A stretch of DNA of 64,000 nt from positions 1 through 64,000 of the forward strand of contig NZ_JAKJSC010000010.1 of NCBI RefSeq assembly GCF_029029525.1, read 5' to 3'. Below are positions 1-9,163 of this stretch, piece by piece (within the stretch, counting starts at the first letter, position 1; each line of letters begins with the position of its first letter). The translations under genes and the position numbers were made by a program. This DNA is from Labilibaculum sp. DW002. GTDB lineage: Bacteria; Bacteroidota; Bacteroidia; Bacteroidales; Marinifilaceae. The notes beneath the pieces were generated by a model. It worked only from the letters and a program-made list of their open reading frames with translations. It searched no databases and was not told the origin of the DNA.

Positions 1-153
1 ATTGTACATTAATTTTTCTTCTACATATAAAGGATTCGTTTAGAGTTTCCTTCATCTTTATTATAGCTTCCTTTAACTCTTGCTAAGGTTTTTTAACCTA
101 TATTTTCAGACAATCCATTCAACTTAATAACAGTTTGTTTATCTTTGTTGGCT

Positions 154-2139
154 ATGAAACAATCGTTCGTACTTTTACTACTTTTATTAGGCGTTGGCTT
201 GAGTTCTTTTTCTCAAGTATACGACGGTGGCCCTGGTGATGCACTTAGGGGAGGTTCTCGGGATAATCGTGAATTGGGTAAGAAGGATGGAAATGAAATG
301 GATAGCTTAGGTTATAATAGTGTTAAATCACATATTAAAACCTGGAAACTGACTAACCTTGGAACAAAAAGAGATTCGGTTAGCTTGGATACTCTTTTGG
401 GATTACAACACAATTACAATCCTATTTTTAAGAGAAGTATTTCTAATGCATATTTAGGAAATTTAGGTTCGCCATATCAATCTAATATTTATAGAGATAG
501 GATGAAGGATCAAGATTTTTTCTTTTTCTCTACTTTTCGAGCATATATGTTGATGCCTGAGGATTTTGTCCATTTTAATACGACAACTCCATATACAAGT
601 ATTGCTTATGAAACTGGTGGTCCGAAAGGAAGATCAGAAAATTTCTTAAAGGTATTACACACTCAAAATATCAAACCTAATTGGAATGTTGGAATCAGTT
701 ATAATTTGATTTCTAGTGATGGTCAATACCAGAATCAGAAAACAAAACTGTATGACTTTAGTATTTTTTCTAATTATACCAAAGAAAGATATTCACTTGA
801 TTTTGTACTCAATCAAAATACAATTAACAATCAAGAGAATGGTGGTATTGCGGGAGATACTTTGTTGACAGAGACAGATGATAATGCTGAAAATATACAA
901 GTTTCTTTAGATGATTCTAAAAGTAAACTATCAAATATGAATTTTTACATGAACCATTCGTACGGTTTAGGTGAAGAGAATGAAATTATAAATGATCAAG
1001 ATACCTCATATACTTATCCAATAGATATTGTTTATAATATGAAGTATGAATCAAATTCATGGAGGTTTAAAGAGAATATCTTAAATGATGATTTCTATTC
1101 TACTTCTTATTTTGATGCTGATGAGACTTTTGATAAGGTAGATTATTCTAATTTGAGAAACACCTTTCAAATTGTTTTTAATGAAAATAAAAATAAGTGG
1201 ATTCGTTTGGGTGCAAGGTTCGGCCTGATAAGTGATCTTGGAAATTTTACTTCAAGATTAGTTGAAAATGATTATTCATTTAAACAGAAAAAAACAGAAA
1301 TTCATAACAATCAGCTTTTGGCTAGTTTGTATAGTACTGCTGGACCATCTTTGAATTGGAAAGCAACTGGAAATTTTGTTTTCGAAGGATATCGACAGAA
1401 TGACTTAAAATTGAAGTATGAGTTAACGAAGTGGATTGGGAAAAAAGATTCCATTCCACATGGTATTTCTCTTGTTGGAAAACTGGAGTCTAAAACTCCA
1501 AATTTCTTTTTGTCTGAGTATTATGGGAATCATCAGCAATGGAATTTGAATTTGGATAAAACTACCGAATTAGAGCTTGGATTTGAGTATTTTAATGAGA
1601 AAAGGAAACTAAAAATAGGTGGGCAAATTAACCAAATCGATAATTATACCTACTTTGGCTTAAATGCAACACCCGAACAGACTAATAAAGGAATTACGGT
1701 TTTAACCGGATATTTAGAAAAAAGATTTAAGCTTGGAAACTTTTATCTACAACAAAAGTTAGTTGGTCAAAATACTTCTGAGGATGAAATTTTGCCTTTG
1801 CCTGATCTTTCTGTCTACAGTAATAATTATTATTCAAACACATTTTTTAATGGTGCCTTAGATATTCAAGCAGGTTTTTCTGTTTATTACAATACTTCTT
1901 TTTACGCTCCAAATTATATGCCATCAACTGGTCAGTTTTTCCTTCAAGAGGAGAAAAAGCTAGGTGATTATCCTAAAGTGGATTTGTATTTTAATTTTAG
2001 AATCAAGCGTACTCGTATATTTATCATGTACGAACATTTAAATGCTTCAATGGGGAATAAAAATTATTTTACCGCTCAAAACTACCCTCTCAATCCTGCT
2101 ATGTTTAAATATGGCTTAATTTGGACCTTTTACAATTAA
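154..2139 (+). CDS. Putative outer-membrane porin (Bacteroidota Porin_10-like)
   Basis: Predicted outer-membrane beta-barrel protein of about 661 aa, probably a diffusion channel. Residues 1-20 form a signal peptide (MKQS, a Leu run, then SSFSQ). The rest is rich in Tyr, Phe, Asn and alternating hydrophobic/polar stretches typical of barrel strands, and it ends in an aromatic segment (LIWTFYN), as outer-membrane proteins do. An in-frame TTG lies at 145, but the ATG at 154 puts the signal peptide at the very N terminus, so I chose it. The family call rests on overall character rather than a catalytic motif; a different barrel family is possible. It stands alone, 91 bp before the transglycosylase gene. 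Confidence 0.72.
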   Translation: MKQSFVLLLLLLGVGLSSFSQVYDGGPGDALRGGSRDNRELGKKDGNEMDSLGYNSVKSHIKTWKLTNLGTKRDSVSLDTLLGLQHNYNPIFKRSISNAYLGNLGSPYQSNIYRDRMKDQDFFFFSTFRAYMLMPEDFVHFNTTTPYTSIAYETGGPKGRSENFLKVLHTQNIKPNWNVGISYNLISSDGQYQNQKTKLYDFSIFSNYTKERYSLDFVLNQNTINNQENGGIAGDTLLTETDDNAENIQVSLDDSKSKLSNMNFYMNHSYGLGEENEIINDQDTSYTYPIDIVYNMKYESNSWRFKENILNDDFYSTSYFDADETFDKVDYSNLRNTFQIVFNENKNKWIRLGARFGLISDLGNFTSRLVENDYSFKQKKTEIHNNQLLASLYSTAGPSLNWKATGNFVFEGYRQNDLKLKYELTKWIGKKDSIPHGISLVGKLESKTPNFFLSEYYGNHQQWNLNLDKTTELELGFEYFNEKRKLKIGGQINQIDNYTYFGLNATPEQTNKGITVLTGYLEKRFKLGNFYLQQKLVGQNTSEDEILPLPDLSVYSNNYYSNTFFNGALDIQAGFSVYYNTSFYAPNYMPSTGQFFLQEEKKLGDYPKVDLYFNFRIKRTRIFIMYEHLNASMGNKNYFTAQNYPLNPAMFKYGLIWTFYN

Positions 2140-2230
2140 GATTTACTAAACAAAGCCAAGTATAAGAGTCAAATATAACTTGGTTTGCGATCCTATTTTT
2201 TCTAATTTTTAATTAGGAAGGGAAAATTTT

Positions 2231-3658
2231 ATGTCTGGACTAAAATATTTAAAATTAATTATACCTGTGATTTTCATGGTTTTTCTTCAAACCTGTAATC
2301 AGAACCGTAAGGTTGTACGATTGCAAGTAGAAGACAAACCCGTGGTGGAGCTAAAGCATGTTAAGCTTCGGGGGAAATTACGTGTTGTAACTGATTATAA
2401 TTCGACCAATTACTTTATTTACAAAGGTAGAACCATGGGCTTTCAATATGAAATGTTGAGAGCATTGGCTAAACATTTGGGTGTAAAGTTAGAACTAAGT
2501 GTTAATAATGATCTAGTTTCTTCTTTTAATGCTTTAGAAAATGGTGAAGTAGATTTGTTAGGAATGAATTTGGCGGTTACAAGCGATCGAATTGGTAAAT
2601 TTAATTTTACCGTACCTCATAGTCAATCTCCACAAGTAATTATTCAACGAAAAATTACCGAAGACTCGAGCAGTTATATTGCTAATAAGGGTGATTTAGA
2701 TGGGAAGACTATTCATGTTCCAGCTGGATCTTCATTTCAGGAGCATTTGATAGATTTGTCTGATAATATGGACACACCAATTGAATTGATTCCAGTCGAT
2801 AAGTTAGAAGTAGAGGAATTAATTTCTAAGGTCGCTGATGGTGAAATAGATTATACCATTGCAGATGAAAATGTTGCCTTGGTGAATTCGACATATTATC
2901 CAAATTTAGATATTACTACTGCAGTTAGTTTTCCACAGAACCTGGCTTGGGCTTTGCGTAAAGGAACTGATCATCTTACACATGATATTAATTTGTGGTT
3001 AATTGAGTTTCAAAAAACAAAAGAGTATAAGAGAATATACCGTCGATATTTCAAAAGTAGCAGAATTGAAGAAATGTTGCAAAGTGAGTTTTTTACTGTG
3101 AAAAGTGGGAAAATTTCTGAGTATGATGATTTGTTGAGAGAAAAGTCCAAAATTGTTGGTTGGGATTGGAGATTATTATCTGCCCTTGTTGCTCAAGAGT
3201 CTAATTTTGATCCTAAAGCTCGTTCTTGGGTTGGTGCATTTGGTTTAATGCAATTAATGCCTGAAACAGCTTACAGATACGATGTAGATTCTCTTTCTTC
3301 TCCAATTGATAATGTTGAAGCTGGTGTGAAGCATTTAAAGTATCTGGAAAAGAGACTAGAGGAAACTTTAGTGGATAAAACAGACCGCTTAAAGTTTATG
3401 CTTGCCTCTTATAATGTTGGTTTAGGACATGTTTTGGATGCAAGACGTTTAGCCGTTAAAAACGGAAAAAATCCTGATCAGTGGAAAGGTAGTGTGGATT
3501 ACTATCTGCTAAATAAATCTAAACCTGAATTTTTTAATGATCCTGTTGTGAAGTATGGGTATTGTCGTGGTGCTGAGCCGTACCAATATGTAATTAAAAT
3601 ATTAGAGCGATACAATCACTATCAGAATATTGTTTTATTTGATGAGACTGGCTCGTAA
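2231..3658 (+). CDS. mltF: MltF-like membrane-bound lytic murein transglycosylase
   Basis: Lipoprotein of 475 aa that should cleave peptidoglycan glycan strands to anhydromuropeptides in the periplasm. The N terminus has a lipobox (LQTC, Cys22). Residues about 45-285 are a periplasmic solute-binding (SBP_bac_3) domain. Residues about 295-470 are an SLT lysozyme-like domain with the catalytic Glu near residue 323 (AQESNFDP), followed by GAFGLMQLMPETA and ASYNVGLGHV. This order (binding domain, then transglycosylase) matches MltF, where the first domain regulates activity. Its last 24 bp overlap the end of the convergent NUDIX gene. The symbol is by domain architecture. Confidence 0.88.
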   Translation: MSGLKYLKLIIPVIFMVFLQTCNQNRKVVRLQVEDKPVVELKHVKLRGKLRVVTDYNSTNYFIYKGRTMGFQYEMLRALAKHLGVKLELSVNNDLVSSFNALENGEVDLLGMNLAVTSDRIGKFNFTVPHSQSPQVIIQRKITEDSSSYIANKGDLDGKTIHVPAGSSFQEHLIDLSDNMDTPIELIPVDKLEVEELISKVADGEIDYTIADENVALVNSTYYPNLDITTAVSFPQNLAWALRKGTDHLTHDINLWLIEFQKTKEYKRIYRRYFKSSRIEEMLQSEFFTVKSGKISEYDDLLREKSKIVGWDWRLLSALVAQESNFDPKARSWVGAFGLMQLMPETAYRYDVDSLSSPIDNVEAGVKHLKYLEKRLEETLVDKTDRLKFMLASYNVGLGHVLDARRLAVKNGKNPDQWKGSVDYYLLNKSKPEFFNDPVVKYGYCRGAEPYQYVIKILERYNHYQNIVLFDETGS

Positions 3659-4294
3659 AAATATTTCTCTTAATTCTGATAGGATCATAGCGGTTGCTCC
3701 CCAAATTTTGTGGCCCTTAGCATTAAAGTAAGGTGCTATAATATCAATACCATTCTTTTTAATCGTGTATTCGCCTATGTTTTCGTCTGAAAATAATTGG
3801 GAAACTGGCATTTCAATAATTTCTTCAACCTCGAACTCACTCAATTTGAAGTCAGGTCTTTTTTCACAATAGCCTAAAACTGGTAGAACCATAAAATTGC
3901 TCACCGGAATGTAAAGTTCAGTTAGAAAACCAAGAATTTTAATTTTTTTACATTCTACACCTAACTCTTCGTTGGTTTCGCGAATGGCTGTAATGGTTCT
4001 ATTTTCATCACTTTCTTCATATTTTCCACCTGGTAAACTTATTTGTCCACTGTGACTAGTATTTCCAGTAGTTCGTTTCATAAAGGGAAGATATAATTGA
4101 CCATTTTTTGGATAGAAGAGAAGTAAAACACTGCTATCCTTTGCAATGGTAGGATCGCTGGTTTTTAAAGCATGATCTCGAATTGATGGTGACATTATTT
4201 TTTGAGCAGCAAAACCGGGCAAACCATTGTTAAGCTCTGCATTTAATGTTTTGGTAAATTGTTCAAGATCAAATGTTGTTTCTAATATACTCAT
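3635..4294 (-). CDS. NUDIX hydrolase, CoA pyrophosphatase-like
   Basis: Cytoplasmic NUDIX hydrolase of 219 aa. The core reads LPGGKYEESD, followed by a helix containing RETNEELGV, the catalytic NUDIX helix with the RE..EE acidic residues. The one-residue-longer spacing between the GG and the first helix acid is like the CoA-diphosphatase branch (NudL/NUDT7), which cuts CoA to 4'-phosphopantetheine and 3',5'-ADP. Upstream MKRTTGNTSHSGQISLPGG also fits that branch. Substrate is inferred from this similarity only. The gene converges on and overlaps the transglycosylase gene by 24 bp. Confidence 0.85.
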   Translation of the reverse strand: MSILETTFDLEQFTKTLNAELNNGLPGFAAQKIMSPSIRDHALKTSDPTIAKDSSVLLLFYPKNGQLYLPFMKRTTGNTSHSGQISLPGGKYEESDENRTITAIRETNEELGVECKKIKILGFLTELYIPVSNFMVLPVLGYCEKRPDFKLSEFEVEEIIEMPVSQLFSDENIGEYTIKKNGIDIIAPYFNAKGHKIWGATAMILSELREIFLRASLIK

Positions 4295-4382
4295 AAAAGC
4301 TTTTTTCTTATCGTACTTAAAGATAAGAATAAAGTTTCCTCTTGATATGAAAAAATTATTAAACTTTTATTTATAATAATAG

Positions 4383-4408
4383 AAAACCCCAGCGTTAACT
4401 GGGGTTTT
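4383..4408 (-). terminator. Intrinsic terminator of gatE-gatD
   Basis: Inverted repeat AAAACCCCAG / CTGGGGTTTT with a 6-nt loop, two bases beyond the gatD stop codon on the minus strand. It has a perfect 10-bp stem, and the T-rich side of the stem serves as the U tract. Confidence 0.85.
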
Positions 4409-4410
4409 GT

Positions 4411-5793
4411 TTACTTTCTAAAATTTTTCACAAACTGTTCTACCTCAGGAACACCTCCTTGGTAAAGTAGGTAACCATTGTATGGCTCTCTTTTTGTGAT
4501 TTCATCGTTGATTGAATGTTGCATTAAATCAATCACTTCTTCTCTATTAGTTGTTTGTCCTAAAGTCCAACCTAATTTAATATAGGCGGCTTCGGGAAGC
4601 ATATTATCAAGAGGAATTACGCCCATTGATAATAAGTCTCTTCCAGTATCATATACAAACATATGAGTGTAACCCCAGAGGGTTTGTACCGTCATGAATA
4701 TATTAACACCTTTTTCGATAGCACGTTTAATTGCTGGATATACTGGTTTGTTGACATGACCAAGTCCTGTCCCAGCGATTATAATTCCTTTGTAACCACA
4801 ATCTACAAGAGCATCAATAATGTCTGGTTGCATGTTAGGGTAATAATAAAGAATGGTAACTTTTTCTTCGAAGTAAGGCAGAATTTTTACATTTCGATCT
4901 TTTCGACGATGATTGTACTGCTTTTTAATAGCTTTAACGCCCTTTCTTGTTACCGTAGCTAATGGAGTATCTCCAAGTGTTCTGAAGGTAGAGCGGTAAC
5001 TAGAGTGCATTTTACGAACTCTTGTCCCTCGATGCAAGAATCCATATTCATCTGAGGTTGGTCCAAACATACAAACCATTACCTCGGCAATATCCGAATT
5101 ACCAGCAGCATACATGGCATGCATCAGGTTAAGAGCTGCATCAGAGCTTGGTCGATCTGATGAACGTTGCGAGCCTACAATAACAATTGGTACAGGTGAA
5201 TTCTGAACCATAAAAGTAAGAGCAGCACCCGTGTGATGCATGGTATCGGTACCATGACCAATAACAATACCATCTACACCATTCTCAATCTCTTTACCAA
5301 TAGCCTTAGCCAATTGTAAATACTGTGGAGGCCCCATATTTTCACTAAACACAGCAAAAACTTTCTCTGTGGTTAAATTACAGATGTCAGCCAGTTCAGG
5401 CACGGCTCCATACAATTCTCCTGGCGAGAAAGCAGGAATTACCGCTCCGGTTCTATAGTCCAGACGGGAGGCAATGGTACCACCTGTACCAAAAAGTTTC
5501 ACAGCAGGTAAACCTTCGGTAAAAGGAAACTCTTTCTCAGGAATCTTATAATTAGCCTTTTTGTAGCCCGTTTCCTTCATGTCGGTAATGGTAATAATAT
5601 CCACACCAATATTGTAGCCCGTAATAATTTTTAAAACAATATGCTGATCGTCATCATTTTCTGCACGTGGAAGTATTGTTCCGTCGAATTCTCCTCTTGT
5701 AGTAACGATATGTGTTTTTCCCCAAACGCGTACATGGTATTTTTTTAGCGTTTCAAGAGCCATTCCTTTATATCCTTGAAAAATATCTTCCAT
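4411..5793 (-). CDS. gatD: Glu-tRNA(Gln) amidotransferase subunit D (archaeal-type)
   Basis: Glutaminase/asparaginase-like subunit, 460 aa, that releases ammonia for conversion of Glu-tRNA(Gln) to Gln-tRNA(Gln) with GatE. Residues 1-90 are the GatD-specific N-terminal beta domain absent from plain asparaginases. The L-asparaginase fold follows with the catalytic set: Thr106 (GTGGTIAS), Thr182-Asp183 (GHGTDTMHHT) and Lys261 (RVRKMHSS). The start ATG overlaps the gatE stop by one base (TAATG), so translation is likely coupled. GatDE is classically an archaeal enzyme, which makes its presence in a Bacteroidota-like genome notable. A type I asparaginase is excluded by the extra domain and the gatE neighbour. 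Confidence 0.93.
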   Translation of the reverse strand: MEDIFQGYKGMALETLKKYHVRVWGKTHIVTTRGEFDGTILPRAENDDDQHIVLKIITGYNIGVDIITITDMKETGYKKANYKIPEKEFPFTEGLPAVKLFGTGGTIASRLDYRTGAVIPAFSPGELYGAVPELADICNLTTEKVFAVFSENMGPPQYLQLAKAIGKEIENGVDGIVIGHGTDTMHHTGAALTFMVQNSPVPIVIVGSQRSSDRPSSDAALNLMHAMYAAGNSDIAEVMVCMFGPTSDEYGFLHRGTRVRKMHSSYRSTFRTLGDTPLATVTRKGVKAIKKQYNHRRKDRNVKILPYFEEKVTILYYYPNMQPDIIDALVDCGYKGIIIAGTGLGHVNKPVYPAIKRAIEKGVNIFMTVQTLWGYTHMFVYDTGRDLLSMGVIPLDNMLPEAAYIKLGWTLGQTTNREEVIDLMQHSINDEITKREPYNGYLLYQGGVPEVEQFVKNFRK

Positions 5794-7766
5794 TACTTCA
5801 ATTTTTTGTCAATGTTTTCTCTTAATTCTCTTAATTCAATATTACCAATTGCTTGTCTGTGCAATTGTCCCATGATCCAATGAGCAGCATTTTCCATATT
5901 TTCGTCGGAATGCAGATCTTTGAATTTTTCTTGCAAAAAATCGATAGGAGCAATTAATTCTCCCATGCTTCTTTTCTTGAATTTTAGACTTGTAAGCATA
6001 GATTTAAATTCCATACTTGGATGTTGGTAAAGAATAGGGAATAGATATCGCGCTATATTTGGATGCAATTCTTGTTCATAAATAAATTTAAAAAGACCGA
6101 TTAGTTTTCGGTAATTAAATTCAGGATGTGCTTTATTTTTGCCGATGATGTTTTTATAGGTATGTCCAAAGAAAATAGCGGTACTTTTAGGATTAAATTG
6201 AAAACGATCACAAATTTCTTTTATGATTGGATACAAGTCTTTACTGAAAATAAAATGGTAGGTATCGACAGGTACTCCCCACTTATTCATTTGACTTATT
6301 CTTTCATAAATATCATTTGGTAGCTCTTTTCCAAGTTCTGTAATGTACTCATCAGATAATGGAATTGGTGCAGAATCCGTATCAGGATACATTCGATCGG
6401 CACCTGGAAGAACTCTTTCAAAAATTGTAGTTCCGTCACTAAATGATTTACGTGTTTCGTTAGGAACACCATCGAAAACCATTTTACAACGTTCGGCGAT
6501 GGTCTCAATTGCAGTAGGAATATCGTCATTTTTGCCCCAAATGATTATTTGTGCATCATTTGATTTCGCATTTAACTTCTTACGTATTAATTCAAGATCT
6601 TGATTTGACAGTAGCTCTTCTTCTTGTTCTGAATGAACTAGATTTGGATGTTCAATACATGCAATTACTTTTAAGCGCTGGGCTAATTCATCAGAAAAAT
6701 TTTGATTAGGTTGGGTAAAATGAGATAAAATTCCTTTGAATTCAGGAAGGTTGATGGCAATTATTTGCAAACGCTTTTCTTTGCATTCGACTAATGGTGA
6801 ATAAGTAAATTTGTATTCTAAATATTCAAGTTCTTCGGTTTTAATTTCCCAATCTTCTTTTTGAATTCTTTCAGTGAGTGTTTCTTTAATATGCAATAAA
6901 GCCCACTGTCGGAAGGCTTCGTTATGAGAAAGTTCTGGAATCCATTTGTTGTGGGCAACGCCTTTTATTTCTACTCTTGATCCGCCTTTGCAACTAACGT
7001 TAACATCTTCTCGGCCTGCTCCCATTCCCGTTTTTACGAGGCCTGTGCTTCGATTTAAAAATCGGATGTATTCTGCAGCTTCTCTTAATTCATCGGGCGT
7101 ATTTAGCTCTGGAGCCGTTACGGTTTCAATTAAGGGAGTACCTAACCGATCGGTCTTATAAACACGTTCGTGTCCAATATCAGAAATTTCTCGGCATGAG
7201 TCTTCTTCGATACTCAACTGTATTAAATTAACCTTTTTGTTACTTAGTTGAATTTGACCATTTACGCCGAGAATTGCAGTACGTTGAAAACCTGTAGGGA
7301 TACTGCCATCTAAATATTGTTTTCTGGTAATGTGTACTTCACCAACAATATTTAATTTGCACAAGAGCGAAATTCGAAGGGCGATTCCGAGTGCTTCCGG
7401 ATTAATTCTAAAAGGAGGAGTATCATCAATTTCGTAGGTGCAAGCCGTTTCGTTATTGAGTTGATAGATGATGTTTTTTCGAGTTTTGAACTCCATTAAA
7501 GCTGTACCATCATAGCCTCCAAGTTCACTCATTGCAGGCCGCATGTGCCGAATTATTTCAGCATCATAGTCTTCATTCTTATGAAAAACGCCACACGGGC
7601 AATGGCAAAATAGCTTTTCTTTGGTGTCAAGTTGCTGATGAACTTCTAATCCAGACATGAAACCAATACGAAGATAATCTTCTGATGTGGCTTTTTTTCG
7701 GGGGACATAGCCAATTTTTTTCTTAGTCTGTTGAAAGTTCTTTTTAGGTGTGAATTTCGTATTCAT
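5793..7766 (-). CDS. gatE: Glu-tRNA(Gln) amidotransferase subunit E (archaeal-type)
   Basis: tRNA-binding kinase/transamidase subunit of 657 aa, partner of GatD. The N-terminal GatB/GatE catalytic core contains GLEVHQQLDTKEKLFCHC, then LIQLSIEEDSCRE, TDRLGTPLIETVT, TGMGAGREDVNVS and GGSRVEIKGV. A central insert (about 380-500, with GADRMYPDTDSAPI) matches the AspRS-type insertion found in GatE but not GatB. The C-terminal part is a YqeY-like helical tail ending in NAAHWIMGQLHRQAIGNIE. Its length is close to archaeal GatE (about 620-640) and far above GatB (about 480). It is the first gene of a two-gene operon with gatD. Confidence 0.93.
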   Translation of the reverse strand: MNTKFTPKKNFQQTKKKIGYVPRKKATSEDYLRIGFMSGLEVHQQLDTKEKLFCHCPCGVFHKNEDYDAEIIRHMRPAMSELGGYDGTALMEFKTRKNIIYQLNNETACTYEIDDTPPFRINPEALGIALRISLLCKLNIVGEVHITRKQYLDGSIPTGFQRTAILGVNGQIQLSNKKVNLIQLSIEEDSCREISDIGHERVYKTDRLGTPLIETVTAPELNTPDELREAAEYIRFLNRSTGLVKTGMGAGREDVNVSCKGGSRVEIKGVAHNKWIPELSHNEAFRQWALLHIKETLTERIQKEDWEIKTEELEYLEYKFTYSPLVECKEKRLQIIAINLPEFKGILSHFTQPNQNFSDELAQRLKVIACIEHPNLVHSEQEEELLSNQDLELIRKKLNAKSNDAQIIIWGKNDDIPTAIETIAERCKMVFDGVPNETRKSFSDGTTIFERVLPGADRMYPDTDSAPIPLSDEYITELGKELPNDIYERISQMNKWGVPVDTYHFIFSKDLYPIIKEICDRFQFNPKSTAIFFGHTYKNIIGKNKAHPEFNYRKLIGLFKFIYEQELHPNIARYLFPILYQHPSMEFKSMLTSLKFKKRSMGELIAPIDFLQEKFKDLHSDENMENAAHWIMGQLHRQAIGNIELRELRENIDKKLK

Positions 7767-7867
7767 TGGGTTTTGGGTTTTAGAACCCCAAAAAATACTA
7801 ATTACCTGTTAGTTAAGAAATGATTTAATTCATATTTACTCTTTAATTGAAGCCTTTAAGTAAATAT

Positions 7868-8341
7868 TTATGGTGTAAATGGCAATCTGATTTTAAATCC
7901 CTTATTTTCAATATCAGCTCTTATCTTTTCACCAATCGATTGTCCCCAAGACATTCCTGCCTGCATACTTTCTGTGGTGATTTTTGGTAGTTTTTGAGCA
8001 ATTCTTTTTCCAGCGACTGATTCATAAAAATTAATCATAGCCAATACATCCTCGTGAGAAAGATTCTGCCTGTAAATTGGAAGAAGCATTTTAATCAAAT
8101 CATCAACGGAAGTATTCACAAATTCAACTTCAGCCTTATCCCAATATTCGGCAGGAACATCAGATTCATGTTGTCTTAGCTGAACAATCATGGCTTTAAT
8201 AGATTCTTGATAGCTTGCTTGCGATCCGTTAATCTGAAAAAGATATTTTAAATCTTCTTCGTACTTATTTGAATCTTGTCCTGCAGTAGCAAATGTTGAT
8301 GCTGAAAGGATTAAAACGAAGAGTAATATTATATTTTTCAT
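7868..8341 (-). CDS. DUF2059 family secreted protein
   Basis: Small exported protein of 157 aa with a signal peptide (residues 1-20, ending ATAG or similar). The C-terminal half carries the DUF2059 pattern: YRQNLSHEDVLAMINFYESVAGKRIAQKLP. No enzymatic motif is visible and the function is unknown. It is the last gene of a three-gene unit, 16 bp after the class D beta-lactamase gene, so it is probably co-transcribed with it. Confidence 0.8.
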   Translation of the reverse strand: MKNIILLFVLILSASTFATAGQDSNKYEEDLKYLFQINGSQASYQESIKAMIVQLRQHESDVPAEYWDKAEVEFVNTSVDDLIKMLLPIYRQNLSHEDVLAMINFYESVAGKRIAQKLPKITTESMQAGMSWGQSIGEKIRADIENKGFKIRLPFTP

Positions 8342-8357
8342 AGTCTTTAAATTGCTG

Positions 8358-9158
8358 TTATTTAGTTAACTGAAGCTGCTTAAGAATTTTAGAAACGATG
8401 ATTTTTCGTTTGGCGGCATCTTCTTTATTTTTAATATCCATATTAATGGCAAAGAAATAAACATTTTCTCCTTTTTCAAGATAACCAACATACCATCCAA
8501 TTTGCTTATTGATCCGCATTGCCCAACCTGTTTTTGCATGAATGGTATAATTAGGAGTTTGGTCAACAATCATTATATTTTTTGCAATTTCTTGATTTTT
8601 CTTCGAAAAAGGAAGTTTGTTTAAGTACAATTTTTGTAAAAAATCAATTTGTTGATTTGCACTAATTCGAATGTCGCCATTGAGCCAGAAGTAGTCTATT
8701 TCACCTCCAATGTTTTGATTTCCGTATTGTGATGTATCTACCCAATGTTGCATTTTCTCTTTCCCAATTCGGCGAGCTAATTCTTGATAGAACCAAACAA
8801 CAGAATATTTTATTGCTGATTTTAGATTATGATCCTGATTCCACTCTTTCACAAAACGTTTTTTTCCATCCCATGTGATCATATCATTTTCATCTTTAAT
8901 TGCTCCTGTTTCCAAGGCAATCATCGAGTTGATAATCTTGAAAGTAGAAGCAGGAAGAAAGCTTGAATCTAATCGAGCCGAATTGTAGGTCAATTTTTTA
9001 TCTGCCTTTAAATCAGATATGACAAAACAGCCATCTGCCATTTCCGATTTGAAAATGCTTTCCAAATCAGAGGATGAAAAGTCTTCTAGAATGGATTTTG
9101 GTTCGAGAGAACAGGAGACAAGAAATCCGAATAAAAAAAGATATAGAATTGGTTTCAT
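8358..9158 (-). CDS. Class D (OXA-type) beta-lactamase lipoprotein
   Basis: Serine beta-lactamase of 266 aa with the complete class D active site: Ser71-Thr-Phe-Lys74, Ser119-Val-Val121, Tyr145-Gly-Asn147 and Lys209-Thr-Gly211, plus the Trp158-Leu pair and GWYVGY. Residues 1-16 are a lipoprotein signal with lipobox LVSC (Cys16), so the mature enzyme is probably anchored in the periplasm-facing membrane. Base composition and spacing match the neighbours and no mobile element flanks it, so it looks like a resident chromosomal gene rather than a recent arrival. Substrate spectrum cannot be read from sequence. It sits 5 bp after the CPBP protease gene and 16 bp before the DUF2059 gene. Confidence 0.93.
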   Translation of the reverse strand: MKPILYLFLFGFLVSCSLEPKSILEDFSSSDLESIFKSEMADGCFVISDLKADKKLTYNSARLDSSFLPASTFKIINSMIALETGAIKDENDMITWDGKKRFVKEWNQDHNLKSAIKYSVVWFYQELARRIGKEKMQHWVDTSQYGNQNIGGEIDYFWLNGDIRISANQQIDFLQKLYLNKLPFSKKNQEIAKNIMIVDQTPNYTIHAKTGWAMRINKQIGWYVGYLEKGENVYFFAINMDIKNKEDAAKRKIIVSKILKQLQLTK

Positions 9159-9163
9159 TTGAC

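Noticed and set aside
140-147. TATCTTTG as the promoter of the porin gene, implying a leaderless transcript
   Set aside because: No TTTG or TTG at the right distance upstream, and the element is only 6 bases from the ATG.
2154-2190. CCAAGT ... ACTTGG inverted repeat after the porin gene
   Set aside because: Long loop and weak T tract, so it was not called a terminator; it may still act weakly.
4411-5793. Plain type I L-asparaginase instead of GatD
   Set aside because: The extra N-terminal domain of about 90 residues and the overlapping gatE gene fit GatD only.
8358-9158. Recently acquired resistance cassette
   Set aside because: No integron attC site, insertion sequence or composition change around the beta-lactamase gene; the operon layout argues for a resident gene.
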